DNA from: Ruminococcus sp.
GTDB taxonomy: Bacteria; Bacillota; Clostridia; Oscillospirales; Ruminococcaceae
Direction of reading: 5' to 3'
NCBI GenBank assembly: GCA_017470905.1
Contig: JAFUXL010000018.1
Coordinates: forward strand, 1-55,213
DNA length: 55,213 nucleotides
Made by a program: the position numbers and the translations under genes. This document shows, piece after piece, positions 15,790-26,618 of this stretch. Numbering within the stretch: position 1 is the first letter of the stretch; each line of letters starts with the position of its first letter. The notes under the pieces were generated by a model that did not search any database, was not told where the DNA came from, and was given only the letters and a program-made list of their open reading frames with translations.

Positions 15790-17529
15790 ATGAAAATTTC
15801 AGGAGCAAAAATTGTCGTTGAAACCCTGATAGAACAGGGCTGCGATACAGTATTCGGCTATCCGGGCGGACAGGTTATAAACCTCTTTGACGAGCTTTAT
15901 CTGAGCCGTGACAGAATAAAACACGTCCTCACCGCACACGAACAGGGTGCATCCCATGCCGCCGACGGCTACGCAAGAGCCACGGGAAAAGTCGGTGTGG
16001 TTATCGCCACTTCGGGTCCGGGGGCTACAAATCTCGTAACGGGAATTGCCACGGCACATCTCGACTCCGTTCCTATGGTTGCGATAACGGGAAACGTTCC
16101 GTGCAGCCTTATCGGACGTGACAGCTTTCAGGAGGTTGACATAGTAGGCATAACAATGCCCATAACAAAGCATAATTTCATCGTAAAGGACATACGTGAG
16201 CTTGCGGACGTACTGCGGACTGCCTTCAAGATAGCAAAATCGGGCAGACCGGGTCCTGTACTTGTCGATATTCCGAAAGATGTACAGACGGCTGTATGGG
16301 ACTTTGAGCCGAAGCCCGACCCCGTAAGACCATATCCCCTCAGATTTGCCTCGGAGGGAAAACTCAAAAAAGCCGCAGAAATGATTAACAATGCCGAAAG
16401 ACCATATATATATTTCGGCGGAGGAATTATAACGGGCAAGGCATCGAAGGAACTCATCGCCCTTTCGGAAAAGGCGGATATGCCTATGGGCTGTTCGCTC
16501 ATGGGACTTTCGGCAATACCCTCAAATCACCCGAATTTCCTCGGCATGAACGGTATGCACGGTCATTATGCATCGTCAGTCGTACAGGACGAGGCTGACC
16601 TTGTTATAGCACTCGGCGCACGTTTTTCCGACAGAGCCACGGGAAAGAAAGAGAGATTTAACAAGAATTTCAGAATAATACATATCGACATAGACAGTGC
16701 GGAGCTGAATAAAAATATAAATTCTGACCTCGCAATAGAGGGAGATATAAAGGACGCTCTTTTCAGGCTCATCTCAATGATAAACGAGAGAAAACGCCCC
16801 GAATGGCAGGAGAGAATAAATGCCCTCCGCACCGAGGAGCAGTCGAGACTTGAAAGCGCACTCAAATCCGCATATGAGAAAAACTGCACAAACTGCGTGA
16901 ATAAATGCGGCATGACGGGTATCTCCGCCGGGGAAAGACTTGACCCGTATGCAATCATTGATATAATAAGCTCTCATGCATCGGAGGACGATATAATTGT
17001 CACCGATGTCGGACAGCACCAGATGTGGACGGCGCAGAGGTATCCGTTCAGAAAGCCGAGAACCTTTCTCACAAGCGGCGGACTGGGAACTATGGGCTAT
17101 GGCATGGGTGCGGCAGTCGGTGCGTGCGAGGCTTCGGGCAGACAGACAATATTATTTACGGGTGACGGCAGCTTCGGAATGAATTTAAATGAGCTTGCAA
17201 CATCTGTAACTCAGAATATCCCCCTGATAATCGTAATAATGAACAACGGCGTACTTGGAATGGTAAGACAGTGGCAGACATTATTTTTCGACAAGCATTA
17301 TTCAAACACCACCCTGAACAGAAAAACCGATTTTGTAAAGCTTGCGGAGGCTTTCGGTGCGCAGGGAAAGAGGGTCTGTACCCGTGAGGAGCTTGAAAAT
17401 GCCGCAGACGAGGCTTTTTCATGCGGCGGAACGTATATAATCGACTGCGCTGTTGACTGCGATGAATTTGTACTCCCCATGCTTCCGCCGGGCGGTTCAA
17501 TCGAAGATATAATAACGGAAATCAAGTGA
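15790..17529 (+). CDS. ilvB: Acetolactate synthase, large catalytic subunit
   Basis: TPP-dependent condensation of two pyruvates, or pyruvate with 2-ketobutyrate, in valine/leucine and isoleucine synthesis. The 579-residue product shows the catalytic Glu in AHEQGASHAADGYAR (Glu51), SGPGATN, the FAD region FLGMNGMHG and the TPP/Mg motif GDGSFGMN followed by NN (~457-486), all at the expected spacing. Full length compared with the family. SD AAGGA precedes ATG 15790. ilvN follows after 10 bases. Its own promoter separates it from T-box control of leuA. Confidence 0.96.
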   Translation: MKISGAKIVVETLIEQGCDTVFGYPGGQVINLFDELYLSRDRIKHVLTAHEQGASHAADGYARATGKVGVVIATSGPGATNLVTGIATAHLDSVPMVAITGNVPCSLIGRDSFQEVDIVGITMPITKHNFIVKDIRELADVLRTAFKIAKSGRPGPVLVDIPKDVQTAVWDFEPKPDPVRPYPLRFASEGKLKKAAEMINNAERPYIYFGGGIITGKASKELIALSEKADMPMGCSLMGLSAIPSNHPNFLGMNGMHGHYASSVVQDEADLVIALGARFSDRATGKKERFNKNFRIIHIDIDSAELNKNINSDLAIEGDIKDALFRLISMINERKRPEWQERINALRTEEQSRLESALKSAYEKNCTNCVNKCGMTGISAGERLDPYAIIDIISSHASEDDIIVTDVGQHQMWTAQRYPFRKPRTFLTSGGLGTMGYGMGAAVGACEASGRQTILFTGDGSFGMNLNELATSVTQNIPLIIVIMNNGVLGMVRQWQTLFFDKHYSNTTLNRKTDFVKLAEAFGAQGKRVCTREELENAADEAFSCGGTYIIDCAVDCDEFVLPMLPPGGSIEDIITEIK

Positions 17530-17539
17530 GGTGAATGTC

Positions 17540-18037
17540 ATGAAACAGTATGTAATAGGCGTTATAGTTTCAAACGTAACGGGTGTGCTTTCAAGAGTTT
17601 CGGGAATGTTCACAAGACGGGGCTTCAACATAGACTGTCTCACGGTCGGCGAAACGGAGTCGGCAGGATTTTCGAGGATTACCGTTGCATTCCACGGAGA
17701 CGATGAAGTCAAGGAACGTATTCTCAAACAGCTTGAAAAACTCCATGATGTAAAGGAAGTGGAAATTCTCGACAAGCACGAAACCGTAATCCGTGAACTT
17801 CTTCTTCTCAAGGTGAGAAATTCCCCCTCGACAAGACAGGATATAATGGCAGCCGTTGAGATATTCCGTTCAAAGATAGTTGATTATTCAACAACGGCTC
17901 TTGTATGCGAGCTGACGGGAGAGACCTCAAAAATAGATGCATTTATCGAGCTTATGAAAACATACGGCATTATGGAGATGTGCCGCACGGGAATGGTAGC
18001 TATCGAACGAGGCGAAAACTGCCTCAAAACCAGGTAA
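17540..18037 (+). CDS. ilvN: Acetolactate synthase, small regulatory subunit
   Basis: The 165-residue protein has an N-terminal ACT domain (YVIGVIVSNVTGVLSRVSGMF, RGFNIDCLTVG) that in the family binds valine for feedback control of IlvB, and a C-terminal ALS_ss_C domain (~85-160, ending GIMEMCRTGMVAIERG). ATG 17540 has GAGGTG at correct distance, better than the GTG at 17531. It lies 10 bases after ilvB. An AT-rich repeat begins directly at its stop codon. Confidence 0.94.
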   Translation: MKQYVIGVIVSNVTGVLSRVSGMFTRRGFNIDCLTVGETESAGFSRITVAFHGDDEVKERILKQLEKLHDVKEVEILDKHETVIRELLLLKVRNSPSTRQDIMAAVEIFRSKIVDYSTTALVCELTGETSKIDAFIELMKTYGIMEMCRTGMVAIERGENCLKTR

Positions 18038-18172
18038 ATTCATAATTCACAATGCATAATTCATAATTATTATCTGTTGCGGCAGGTATGCTCCGTTCCT
18101 CACGCCGCAGGCGGGAGGAACAAATATAAAAATTTTTAATTCATAATTCTTAATTATGAATTGTGCATTGAA
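18036..18172 (+). repeat. Composite repeat: two AT-rich arms around a GC palindrome
   Basis: Left arm AATTCATAATTCACAATGCA (from 18037) and right arm (18137-18172, AATTATGAATTGTGCATTGA) are inverted relatives. Between them a GC palindrome at 18095-18121 has GTTCCTC / GAGGAAC and CGCC / GGCG around GCA. The left arm abuts the ilvN stop at 18035-18037. Confidence 0.65.
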
Positions 18173-18233
18173 TTTCCGCTTAATTCCGTTAATAACGGTT
18201 AAGATAATATTATTATTGACAAAGGAGAAATAA

Positions 18234-19271
<1,038 letters not shown>

Positions 19272-19281
19272 TAAATTGCGT

Positions 19282-19307
19282 TTTCCCGCCCTTTCACGGG
19301 CGGGGAA
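19282..19307 (+). terminator. Hairpin after ilvC, probable weak terminator
   Basis: TTTCCCGCCC pairs with GGGCGGGGAAA over a short loop. Downstream bases are AT-rich but lack a clean T-run. Confidence 0.5.
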
Positions 19308-19571
19308 ATATTATATAATAAATTTAATCAATACATAATTTGAATTATCGTTTTATAACTTAAAGTATATTTTCAGGCAGATTTCTTAAAACGGTATAGA
19401 AATTTCAATTACAATAAGTATAAAATTCGCAAATTATTAATAACTTGTTCATAATTTCTTCATATTATTGCAACATTTTCACAATGTTATCACAATAATT
19501 TATTAATATTTTATTAACGAAACGTTCATATTTCACAGCGTTCCGTAATATTAACGAAATGGGGAAATTTT
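19308..19571 (+). other. AT-rich gap with no gene
   Basis: Very AT-rich (many TTATTAA runs) with a loose inverted pair AACGAAACGTT / ACGGAACGCT region near 19518-19548. It may hold the promoter of the next gene, but no convincing -35/-10 pair was found. Confidence 0.4.
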
Positions 19572-20048
19572 ATGAAAGACAAGGGCTATTGGAAATTCAG
19601 GCTGTCGTTTTCGCAGATATTGGGAATTATTCTCATATTTGCAGGATTGTTCATGATATGGTATTTCGGAGTTGAGACAGCCGGCAGGAAAAAAATCTCC
19701 GATGAAAGCATAACCGATGAAGATATTCAGGAGTACATCGAAATGCAGGAGGATATAAACGCAAGACAGAACGAAACCCTCAGAATACCTATGGTGATAT
19801 TGGGCGGAGTATTTATTCTTGCGAGTGTACCGCTTTTCTATGCGCCATATGATGACAAGGGACTCAGGCTCCGTTGGAAAATCAGAAAGCACGAAAGACC
19901 CGAAGATGATAATGACGAAAATCTCAAAGACCCCGAATTTGATTATCCCGATGATGATTTTGATTTCATTATCCGCCGTGAGACATATGAACTCCTCCAC
20001 AAGCAGCAGCTTGAAAATATAAGAAACAAAAGAAAGAAAAACCGATAA
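19572..20048 (+). CDS. Two-TM membrane protein with acidic then basic cytoplasmic tail, unknown function
   Basis: The 158-residue protein has hydrophobic segments at ~14-33 (ILGIILIFAGLFMIWYFG) and ~74-92 (IPMVILGGVFILASVPLFY) with a short acidic connecting loop, then a tail rich in Asp/Glu (~105-135) and a Lys/Arg end (NKRKKNR). No family is recognised. It lies within the ilv gene run, between ilvC and ilvD, but has no obvious link to amino acid synthesis. SD GGGGAAA is modest at ATG 19572. Confidence 0.75.
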   Translation: MKDKGYWKFRLSFSQILGIILIFAGLFMIWYFGVETAGRKKISDESITDEDIQEYIEMQEDINARQNETLRIPMVILGGVFILASVPLFYAPYDDKGLRLRWKIRKHERPEDDNDENLKDPEFDYPDDDFDFIIRRETYELLHKQQLENIRNKRKKNR

Positions 20049-20056
20049 TAATCAGC

Positions 20057-20080
20057 ATTTCTCCGCCGCTGCGGAGAAAT
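20057..20080 (+). repeat. GC palindrome, family 3, before ilvD
   Basis: ATTTCTCCGC and GCGGAGAAAT, perfect 10-bp stem with a 4-base loop. Same type as the palindromes after leuA and before leuC and ridA. Confidence 0.65.
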
Positions 20081-20130
20081 ATAAAGAATAAATTAGAAAT
20101 ATAAAATAAATTGAATGAGTAGGTGTAAAA

Positions 20131-21798
20131 ATGAGTGAAAATTTTTTCTGTTCGGGAGCAGATAAAGCCCCCCAGCGTTCCCTTTTCAATGCGCTCGGTC
20201 ATACAAAGGAAGAAATGCGCCGTCCGCTTGTCGGAATTGTATCTTCCTACAACGAAATTGTACCCGGTCATATGAACATAGACAAGATAGTCGATGCCGT
20301 AAAGCTCGGCGTTGCAATGGCAGGCGGAACTCCCGTTGTATTCCCTGCAATTGCCGTATGTGACGGAATTGCAATGGGTCATGTCGGAATGAAATATTCA
20401 CTCGTAACCCGTGACCTCATTGCCGACTCAACGGAATGCATGGCACTTGCGCACCATTTTGATGCTCTTGTAATGGTACCCAACTGCGATAAAAACGTCC
20501 CCGGACTGCTCATGGCAGCCGCAAGGATAAATGTCCCTACTGTATTTGTAAGCGGAGGACCAATGCTTGCAGGTCACGTCAAAGGCAAAAAGACAAGTCT
20601 CTCGTCCATGTTCGAGGCTGTCGGCGCATATACGGCAGGAAAAATATCGGCGGAAGATGTAGAGGAATACGAAAACCATGCCTGTCCCACCTGCGGTTCG
20701 TGTTCGGGAATGTATACGGCAAATTCCATGAACTGTCTGACGGAAGTCCTCGGCATGGGATTAAAAGGCAACGGAACTATACCTGCTGTTTATTCCGACA
20801 GAATACGCCTTGCTAAAGAGGCAGGTATGCAGGTTATGGAGCTTTACAGTAAAAATATCCGTCCGCTCGATATAATGACCGAAAAGGCATTTTATAATGC
20901 GCTCACGGCGGATATGGCTCTCGGCTGTTCAACCAACAGTATGCTCCACCTCCCTGCGATAGCAAACGAATGCGGAATAGAGATAAATCTTGACACGGCG
21001 AACGAGATAAGCGCAAAAACTCCTAATTTATGTCATCTTGCCCCCGCAGGTCATACCTATATGGAGAATTTGAACGAGGCAGGCGGAGTTTATGCCGTAC
21101 TCAATGAATTATCCAAAAAAGATTTAATCAATCTCGACTGCATGACCGTTACGGGAAAGACAGTAGGGGAGAATATTAAAAACTGCGTAAACCGTGACCC
21201 CGAAACCATAAGACCGATTGACAATCCCTACAGCGAAACGGGCGGTATTGCCGTATTAAAGGGAAACCTTGCCCCCGACAGGTGCGTTGTCAAGAGAAGC
21301 GCAGTCGCTCCCGAAATGCTTGTTCACAGGGGAACGGCAAGGGTTTTCGACAGCGAGGAGGAAGCTATAAAGGTTATCTATGAGGGCGGCATAAAGGCAG
21401 GCGACGTTGTTGTTATCCGTTATGAGGGTCCCGCAGGCGGTCCGGGAATGAGGGAGATGCTTTCGCCCACATCGGCAATTCAGGGCGCAGGTCTCGGCTC
21501 GTCTGTTGCACTGATAACGGACGGAAGATTTTCGGGAGCAACCCGTGGTGCGGCTATCGGTCATGTATCCCCCGAAGCTGTAAACGGCGGAACTATCGCA
21601 TATGTAAAGGACGGGGATATTATCTCGATAGATATTCCCAACTACAGCATAACCCTCGAAGTATCGGACGAGGAACTCGAAAACCGCAGAAAGACCATGC
21701 CAATAAAGCGCAAGGATAATATCACGGGCTATCTCAAACGCTATGCACAGCAGGTATCCTCCGCCGACAAAGGCGCAATCATAAATAAAAATTCATAA
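20131..21798 (+). CDS. ilvD: Dihydroxy-acid dehydratase
   Basis: Dehydrates the dihydroxy acids made by IlvC to 2-keto acids, the last common step before transamination. The 555-residue product has the Fe-S ligand segments in NCDKNVPG and [18 protein letters not shown], plus CDGIAMGH and [14 protein letters not shown], as in the IlvD/Edd family; full length. The start at ATG 20131 has a weak AGGTG site. The stop TAA (21796-21798) lies within an AT-rich repeat, which supplies the last codon TCA and the stop. Confidence 0.96.
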   Translation: MSENFFCSGADKAPQRSLFNALGHTKEEMRRPLVGIVSSYNEIVPGHMNIDKIVDAVKLGVAMAGGTPVVFPAIAVCDGIAMGHVGMKYSLVTRDLIADSTECMALAHHFDALVMVPNCDKNVPGLLMAAARINVPTVFVSGGPMLAGHVKGKKTSLSSMFEAVGAYTAGKISAEDVEEYENHACPTCGSCSGMYTANSMNCLTEVLGMGLKGNGTIPAVYSDRIRLAKEAGMQVMELYSKNIRPLDIMTEKAFYNALTADMALGCSTNSMLHLPAIANECGIEINLDTANEISAKTPNLCHLAPAGHTYMENLNEAGGVYAVLNELSKKDLINLDCMTVTGKTVGENIKNCVNRDPETIRPIDNPYSETGGIAVLKGNLAPDRCVVKRSAVAPEMLVHRGTARVFDSEEEAIKVIYEGGIKAGDVVVIRYEGPAGGPGMREMLSPTSAIQGAGLGSSVALITDGRFSGATRGAAIGHVSPEAVNGGTIAYVKDGDIISIDIPNYSITLEVSDEELENRRKTMPIKRKDNITGYLKRYAQQVSSADKGAIINKNS

Positions 21799-21832
21799 TT
21801 CATAATGCATAATTTTAATTCAGAATTATTTG
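21790..21832 (+). repeat. AT-rich palindromic repeat overlapping the ilvD stop
   Basis: AATTCATAATTCATAATGCA followed by TAATTTTAATTCAGAATTA. The ilvD stop codon lies inside it. Confidence 0.7.
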
Positions 21833-21851
21833 GTGAAGCTTGAATAAATTA

Positions 21852-21930
21852 AGAGGAAATTTTCGCACTTGTGCTGGGAGTGAACGAAGCGTAGCGCAGT
21901 GAACGAAAGCACAAGGTTTAAAGGGCGAAA
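21852..21930 (+). repeat. Long hairpin repeat, family 1, copy 2a
   Basis: TTGTGCT (21869-21875) and AGCACAA (21908-21914) enclose a 32-base loop with the two GTGAACG motifs. Outer arms AATTTTCGC and GCGAAAATT pair, and differ completely in sequence from the GC-rich outer arms of copy 1. Confidence 0.8.
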
Positions 21931-21950
21931 ATTGACGATTTTAGATAAGG

Positions 21951-22036
21951 AGGTTTGGGGGAAAGCAGCCGCTTGCGCTGAGAGTGAACGGAGCGCAGCG
22001 CAGTCAGGGCGCACAACGGCGGCGTTCCCCCCATTC
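21951..22036 (+). repeat. Long hairpin repeat, family 1, copy 2b (degenerate right arm)
   Basis: The left arm GCAGCCGCTTGCGCT and the first half of the loop are intact, but the loop diverges after GCGCAGCGCAGT and the right arm is partly broken, ending GGCGGCGTTCCCCCC. It abuts the start of the next gene. Confidence 0.7.
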
Positions 22037-22041
22037 TAAAT

Positions 22042-22560
22042 ATGAATAATATAAAAAAATTTATTGACGGTCTTGAAATTAATGATATTCCTTGGGGGAG
22101 AATGATTACCGCTTACGGCACGGCTGAAAATTATCCCGAATATCTTGAAATACTGGACAGTATGCAGAATATTGAAGAAATGGATAAGGCTCTTGACGGC
22201 TTATCGGAATTTGAACATCAGAGTACAATGTTTCCGCCTGCACCGTTTGCGCTTGTATTTCTTGCAAGAACTTATAGAAAGGCATTGAATACGGATACTC
22301 CCGAAGCCGAATGGCTTGTGAACGAGCTGAAAAATTCCTTTGATTATTATAATGAGGTGTGCGAAGATGCCGAAAGCATGGAACACGCAGAGCCTTTGCA
22401 GAATTTTCAGGATATGCTTGACAGGAAATATCTCCTCTCGGAAGAACCCGATGAAGAAGAACTCGAAGAAGTTTTTGAGAATTTTATTCCCGACGATTTG
22501 TTTTACAGCCTGTATTATTATTCGGGCATGATAATTTCGGATATACTGGGTAAAAATTAA
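22042..22560 (+). CDS. Acidic protein of unknown function
   Basis: The 172-residue, strongly acidic protein (many Glu/Asp, with EEPDEEELEEVFENF near the C-terminus) is predicted largely helical, with no signal peptide or membrane span. I recognise no family. ATG 22042 lies 5 bases after the hairpin repeat and shows no Shine-Dalgarno sequence, unlike almost every other gene here, so translation may be weak or initiated differently; no later start is obviously better. It sits between ilvD and leuC. Confidence 0.65.
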   Translation: MNNIKKFIDGLEINDIPWGRMITAYGTAENYPEYLEILDSMQNIEEMDKALDGLSEFEHQSTMFPPAPFALVFLARTYRKALNTDTPEAEWLVNELKNSFDYYNEVCEDAESMEHAEPLQNFQDMLDRKYLLSEEPDEEELEEVFENFIPDDLFYSLYYYSGMIISDILGKN

Positions 22561-22591
22561 TTATGACTGTTATTTAACTTATTTAAAAAAC

Positions 22592-22619
22592 TGTTTTCTC
22601 CGCCGCAGGCGGAGGAAAC
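22592..22619 (+). repeat. GC palindrome, family 3, before leuC
   Basis: TGTTTTCTCCGCC and GGCGGAGGAAACA around GCA, with one T-G mismatch inside the stem. Confidence 0.65.
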
Positions 22620-22647
22620 AGGACAATTAAGAAAAGAGGTTATTGAA

Positions 22648-23922
22648 ATGGGTATGACCATGACACAGAAAATCCTTGCGCATCATGCAGGACTTGACAC
22701 CGTTCAGGCAGGACAGCTTATACTTGCAAATCTTGATTTGGTACTCGGCAACGATATAACTTCTCCTGTTGCCATAAAGGAATTTGCAAAGCTTGGAAAG
22801 GACAGCGTGTTCGACAAAAATAAAATAACAATGGTTATGGACCATTTCGCACCGAACAAGGATATTAAAGCCGCACAGCAGTGCAAGATGTGCCGTGATT
22901 TCTGTATTGAAAAGGATATTGCCCATTTCTATGACGTGGGAAAAATGGGCATAGAACACGCCCTGCTCCCCGAAAAAGGTCTTGTCACCGCAGGAGATGT
23001 CGTAATCGGCGCAGACTCCCATACCTGTACATATGGCGCACTGGGGGCATTTTCCACGGGTGTCGGCTCTACTGATATGGCTTTCGGCATGGCATCGGGA
23101 AAGGCATGGTTCAAGGTTCCCTCCGCCATTAAAATCAATCTCACGGGAAGTTTGAGAAAATACGTTTCGGGCAAGGACGTAATATTAACTCTCATAGGAA
23201 AAATCGGCGTTGACGGCGCACTGTACAAATCCCTTGAATTTGACGGCGAGGGGCTTAAAGCACTGAGCGCCTCCGACAGACTGTGCATATCAAATATGGC
23301 GATAGAGGCAGGCGCAAAGAACGGAATTTTTGCGGTCGATGAATTAACTCTTGAATATCTTAAAAATCACGGAGCAGGCGAGCCGACTGTATATAAAGCA
23401 GATGATGATGCCGAATACGATGAAGTTATAGATATAAACTTATCCGAAATCGAGCCGACTGTGGCATTTCCGCATTTGCCCGAAAATGCAAGGACTTTCA
23501 GTAATATAGATATTATCAGAATAAATCAGGCTGTAATCGGTTCATGCACCAACGGCAGGCTGGAGGATTTAATCGCCGCCGCAGAAATTCTCAAAGGCAG
23601 AAAATGCGCCGAAAATGTCAGGGTCATAGTCATACCGGCAACACAGCAGATATATCTTGACGCTCTCAGAATGGGGCTGATTGAAATATTCATAGAGGCC
23701 GGCGCAGTTGTCTCAACTCCTACCTGCGGACCTTGCCTCGGCGGATATATGGGAATACTTGCGGAGGGCGAAAGAGCAATAGCTACTACCAACAGAAATT
23801 TTGTCGGACGTATGGGACATACCGGGTCGGAGGTCTATCTTGCAAGTCCTGCAACGGCTGCCGCAAGCGCAGTTACAGGCATAATAACAAGCCCGTGGGA
23901 GGTAATGAACTATGAAGTATGA
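22648..23922 (+). CDS. leuC: 3-isopropylmalate dehydratase, large subunit
   Basis: Isomerises 2- to 3-isopropylmalate with LeuD. The 424-residue aconitase-family protein has the active-site and cluster regions [19 protein letters not shown] (Cys of the first cluster ligand), SCTNGR and [10 protein letters not shown] (the two further Cys ligands of the [4Fe-4S] cluster). The length is that of the bacterial/archaeal short type. It overlaps leuD by 11 bases. SD AAGAGG. Confidence 0.95.
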   Translation: MGMTMTQKILAHHAGLDTVQAGQLILANLDLVLGNDITSPVAIKEFAKLGKDSVFDKNKITMVMDHFAPNKDIKAAQQCKMCRDFCIEKDIAHFYDVGKMGIEHALLPEKGLVTAGDVVIGADSHTCTYGALGAFSTGVGSTDMAFGMASGKAWFKVPSAIKINLTGSLRKYVSGKDVILTLIGKIGVDGALYKSLEFDGEGLKALSASDRLCISNMAIEAGAKNGIFAVDELTLEYLKNHGAGEPTVYKADDDAEYDEVIDINLSEIEPTVAFPHLPENARTFSNIDIIRINQAVIGSCTNGRLEDLIAAAEILKGRKCAENVRVIVIPATQQIYLDALRMGLIEIFIEAGAVVSTPTCGPCLGGYMGILAEGERAIATTNRNFVGRMGHTGSEVYLASPATAAASAVTGIITSPWEVMNYEV

Positions 23923-24403
23923 GGGAAAAGCAATAAAATACAGCGACAACGTTGACACGGACGTAATAATTCCTGCACGCTATCTCAATACAAGCGAACC
24001 CGAACAGCTTGCCGCACACTGCATGGAGGATTTGGACAAAACATTCGTAAGCCGTGTAAAACGGGGGGATATGATTGTTGCAGGTCAGAATTTCGGCTGC
24101 GGTTCTTCCCGCGAACACGCTCCGATAGCAATAAAGGCGAGCGGAATATCCATAGTAATCGCAAAGAGCTTTGCAAGGATATTCTACAGAAATGCCATAA
24201 ATATCGGGCTTGCGATAGTAGAATGCCCCGAAGCCGCAGAGGATATAAACGAGGGCGATACAATCCGGGCAGATATGGACAGCGGAATAATTAAAAATCT
24301 TACAAGCGGAAAAGAATACAAAACACAGCCCTTCCCCGAATTTATACAAAATATAATAGAAAACGGCGGTCTTATGAACTCCGCCGAAAAGGGAATTTTA
24401 TGA
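23912..24403 (+). CDS. leuD: 3-isopropylmalate dehydratase, small subunit
   Basis: The 163-residue swivel domain partner of LeuC carries the typical [14 protein letters not shown] and [10 protein letters not shown] motifs; the latter contacts substrate. It overlaps leuC upstream and the next gene by 4 bases (ATGA), which indicates coupled translation. Confidence 0.95.
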   Translation: MKYEGKAIKYSDNVDTDVIIPARYLNTSEPEQLAAHCMEDLDKTFVSRVKRGDMIVAGQNFGCGSSREHAPIAIKASGISIVIAKSFARIFYRNAINIGLAIVECPEAAEDINEGDTIRADMDSGIIKNLTSGKEYKTQPFPEFIQNIIENGGLMNSAEKGIL

Positions 24404-25554
24404 TAGATAATATTTACAGTGACAGAAAAATTTCAGCAGGTACTTTTAAATACAGGGATACGGAAATAAAGGTGTTTTTTCCGAATGATTTGAATGAATA
24501 TGCCGAACGGTGCGTGCAGCATTTCGTTAATCTTTCCGAGGAGGATATTCTCGAAATATGCAGGGGAATACATACCGCATATAAGGAAAGAAGCACAATT
24601 TTTGCAAGAAGATTTACAATTCCCCGAAACAGGCGCATTGAGCATATGCTTGATTACTGCAAGTTTGAAAGCATCGAAATCAGCGGACAGTACAGTGAAA
24701 AACCGTCATATTTCGTCCATGCCCTGTCGGGCTGGGGACATCTTAAAATAATTATCATTGACGGCTGGAAGCCCTGTGTTTTCAATAATCTTGATTATCA
24801 GCCCATTGTTGTGCGTGAATATAAAAAGCCTGTAATGAAAGACGGTATAATATATGATGAGATGAACGAGGAATGCACCTTTAAAAGCGGAGTTTTCAGA
24901 AATCGCGGCGGCGAGAGCAGGATAGAGATATATTTTGACGAAGAATGGGATTTTGCGGCAAAATGCGCAGAGCATATCCGTACAATGCCCGATGATATGA
25001 TTGAGAAAATCTGTTCGGGGATATTAAACCAATATAACAATCAGACAGAGCGTACTCTTCCCGGGCTTGAAAAAACAACCGATATCCTGCAATACTGCTT
25101 CTTTGAAGATGCTGATGTGTATTACAATGATGATGAAATACCCGCCTACATACTCAGAGGCACGACCGAATGGGGCAGTCGTCTGTATATTACGGTAAAG
25201 GGCAGTAAAATCCTTTTCGTGGGCAGCGGGCAGACAGAGCCGTTTTTCGACGAGGATTTGTATGAAATGATGAGCATGAACGACCTTTACCCGAAAAAAT
25301 ATATCCCCGTCCCCGAAACAGGAGTATTCACAATGGCAGCCGTTGAATTTTACAGGGGCGGCAGACAGTATCATTACCGCTGCGAAATTGAGGGCATATC
25401 CGTCGGCGACACGGTAACAGTCCAGACAGGATACGGATTTAAGGAAGTAAGGGTCATTGATATATTTACGCAGGAAAAATCAGAGCTTCTCCTGCCCTTG
25501 GAAAAATACAGGTTCATACTTAAAAAATGCACAGCTCAGGAGGATTTTGAATGA
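24400..25554 (+). CDS. Unknown protein with two tandem copies of one domain, inside the leu operon
   Basis: The 384-residue soluble protein contains an internal duplication. Residues ~15-140 ([49 protein letters not shown]) align with ~170-295 ([48 protein letters not shown]). A third, different C-terminal domain (~325-375, [20 protein letters not shown]) resembles small beta-barrel modules. No catalytic motif is visible. It overlaps leuD by ATGA and leuB by ATGA, so it is translated as part of leuC-leuD-orf-leuB, yet its role in leucine synthesis is unknown. It may be a sensor, scaffold or an unrelated passenger. Confidence 0.8.
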   Translation: MIDNIYSDRKISAGTFKYRDTEIKVFFPNDLNEYAERCVQHFVNLSEEDILEICRGIHTAYKERSTIFARRFTIPRNRRIEHMLDYCKFESIEISGQYSEKPSYFVHALSGWGHLKIIIIDGWKPCVFNNLDYQPIVVREYKKPVMKDGIIYDEMNEECTFKSGVFRNRGGESRIEIYFDEEWDFAAKCAEHIRTMPDDMIEKICSGILNQYNNQTERTLPGLEKTTDILQYCFFEDADVYYNDDEIPAYILRGTTEWGSRLYITVKGSKILFVGSGQTEPFFDEDLYEMMSMNDLYPKKYIPVPETGVFTMAAVEFYRGGRQYHYRCEIEGISVGDTVTVQTGYGFKEVRVIDIFTQEKSELLLPLEKYRFILKKCTAQEDFE

Positions 25555-26618
25555 TATACAATATTTCTTTGCTTAAGGGTGACGGAATAGGAACGGAAAT
25601 AGTTGACAGCACAGTTAAGGTTCTTGAAAAAACGGCGGAAAAATCCGGCGACAAATTTAACTTCACGTCATATCTCATAGGCGGTGCGGCGATTGACGAA
25701 ACGGGTCAGCCTCTCCCACAGGAAACAATTGACGGCTGTCTGAAAAGCGACAGCGTACTCCTCGGCGCAGTAGGCGGCTATAAATGGGATAACCTTTCGG
25801 GCGACCAAAGACCCGAAAAGGCTCTCCTCGGCATACGCTCGGCACTCGGGCTTTATATCAATCTGCGCCCCGCAAAATTATATCCCGCATTGAGGAACGC
25901 ATCTCCCCTTAAGGACGAAATAGTCGGCGGCGGCTTTGATATAATGATAGTGCGTGAGCTTACGGGCGGAATATACTTCGGCGACAGGGGATACCGTGAG
26001 GGAAAATACGGGGAAGAAGCATTTGATACAGAAGCGTACAGCGTAACGGAGATTGAAAGAATTGGCAGGGTTGCCTTTGAAACTGCTATGAAAAGAAATA
26101 AGAGGCTTTGCAGCATTGACAAGGCGAATGTCCTCGAAACATCAAGGCTCTGGAGAAAAATCATGCATGAGCTTTCGGGGGAATATACCGAAGTCGAATA
26201 CAGCGATATGCTTGTCGATAATGCCGCCATGCAGATTGTGAGAAATCCGGGACAGTTTGATGTTATAGTAACATCGAATATGTTCGGCGATATATTGTCC
26301 GATGAAGCATCGCAGATAACAGGCTCGATAGGTATGCTTGCCTCTGCGTCTCTGGGCGATAACAAACCCCACCTTTATGAGCCTATACACGGAAGTGCGC
26401 CCGATATTGCCGGAAAGGATATTGCCAACCCCATAGCTGCAATACTTTCGGCGGCTATGATGATGAGATATTCATTCAACAGGGCGGATATGGCTGAATG
26501 TATCGAAAATGCCGTTGACAGAGTGCTTGAAAATGGCTGGCGCACGGCGGATATATCAAATGACGGAAATTATATAAAATGCAGTGAAATGACGAAAAAG
26601 ATAATTGAGGTTTTGTAA
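25551..26618 (+). CDS. leuB: 3-isopropylmalate dehydrogenase
   Basis: NAD-dependent oxidative decarboxylation of 3-isopropylmalate. The 355-residue product has the substrate arginines in [29 protein letters not shown], the Lys-bearing [12 protein letters not shown] and the metal/NAD region [10 protein letters not shown] with [12 protein letters not shown]. Full length. It overlaps the preceding gene by 4 bases and shares one base with the next start, so all three are tightly coupled. Confidence 0.96.
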   Translation: MIYNISLLKGDGIGTEIVDSTVKVLEKTAEKSGDKFNFTSYLIGGAAIDETGQPLPQETIDGCLKSDSVLLGAVGGYKWDNLSGDQRPEKALLGIRSALGLYINLRPAKLYPALRNASPLKDEIVGGGFDIMIVRELTGGIYFGDRGYREGKYGEEAFDTEAYSVTEIERIGRVAFETAMKRNKRLCSIDKANVLETSRLWRKIMHELSGEYTEVEYSDMLVDNAAMQIVRNPGQFDVIVTSNMFGDILSDEASQITGSIGMLASASLGDNKPHLYEPIHGSAPDIAGKDIANPIAAILSAAMMMRYSFNRADMAECIENAVDRVLENGWRTADISNDGNYIKCSEMTKKIIEVL

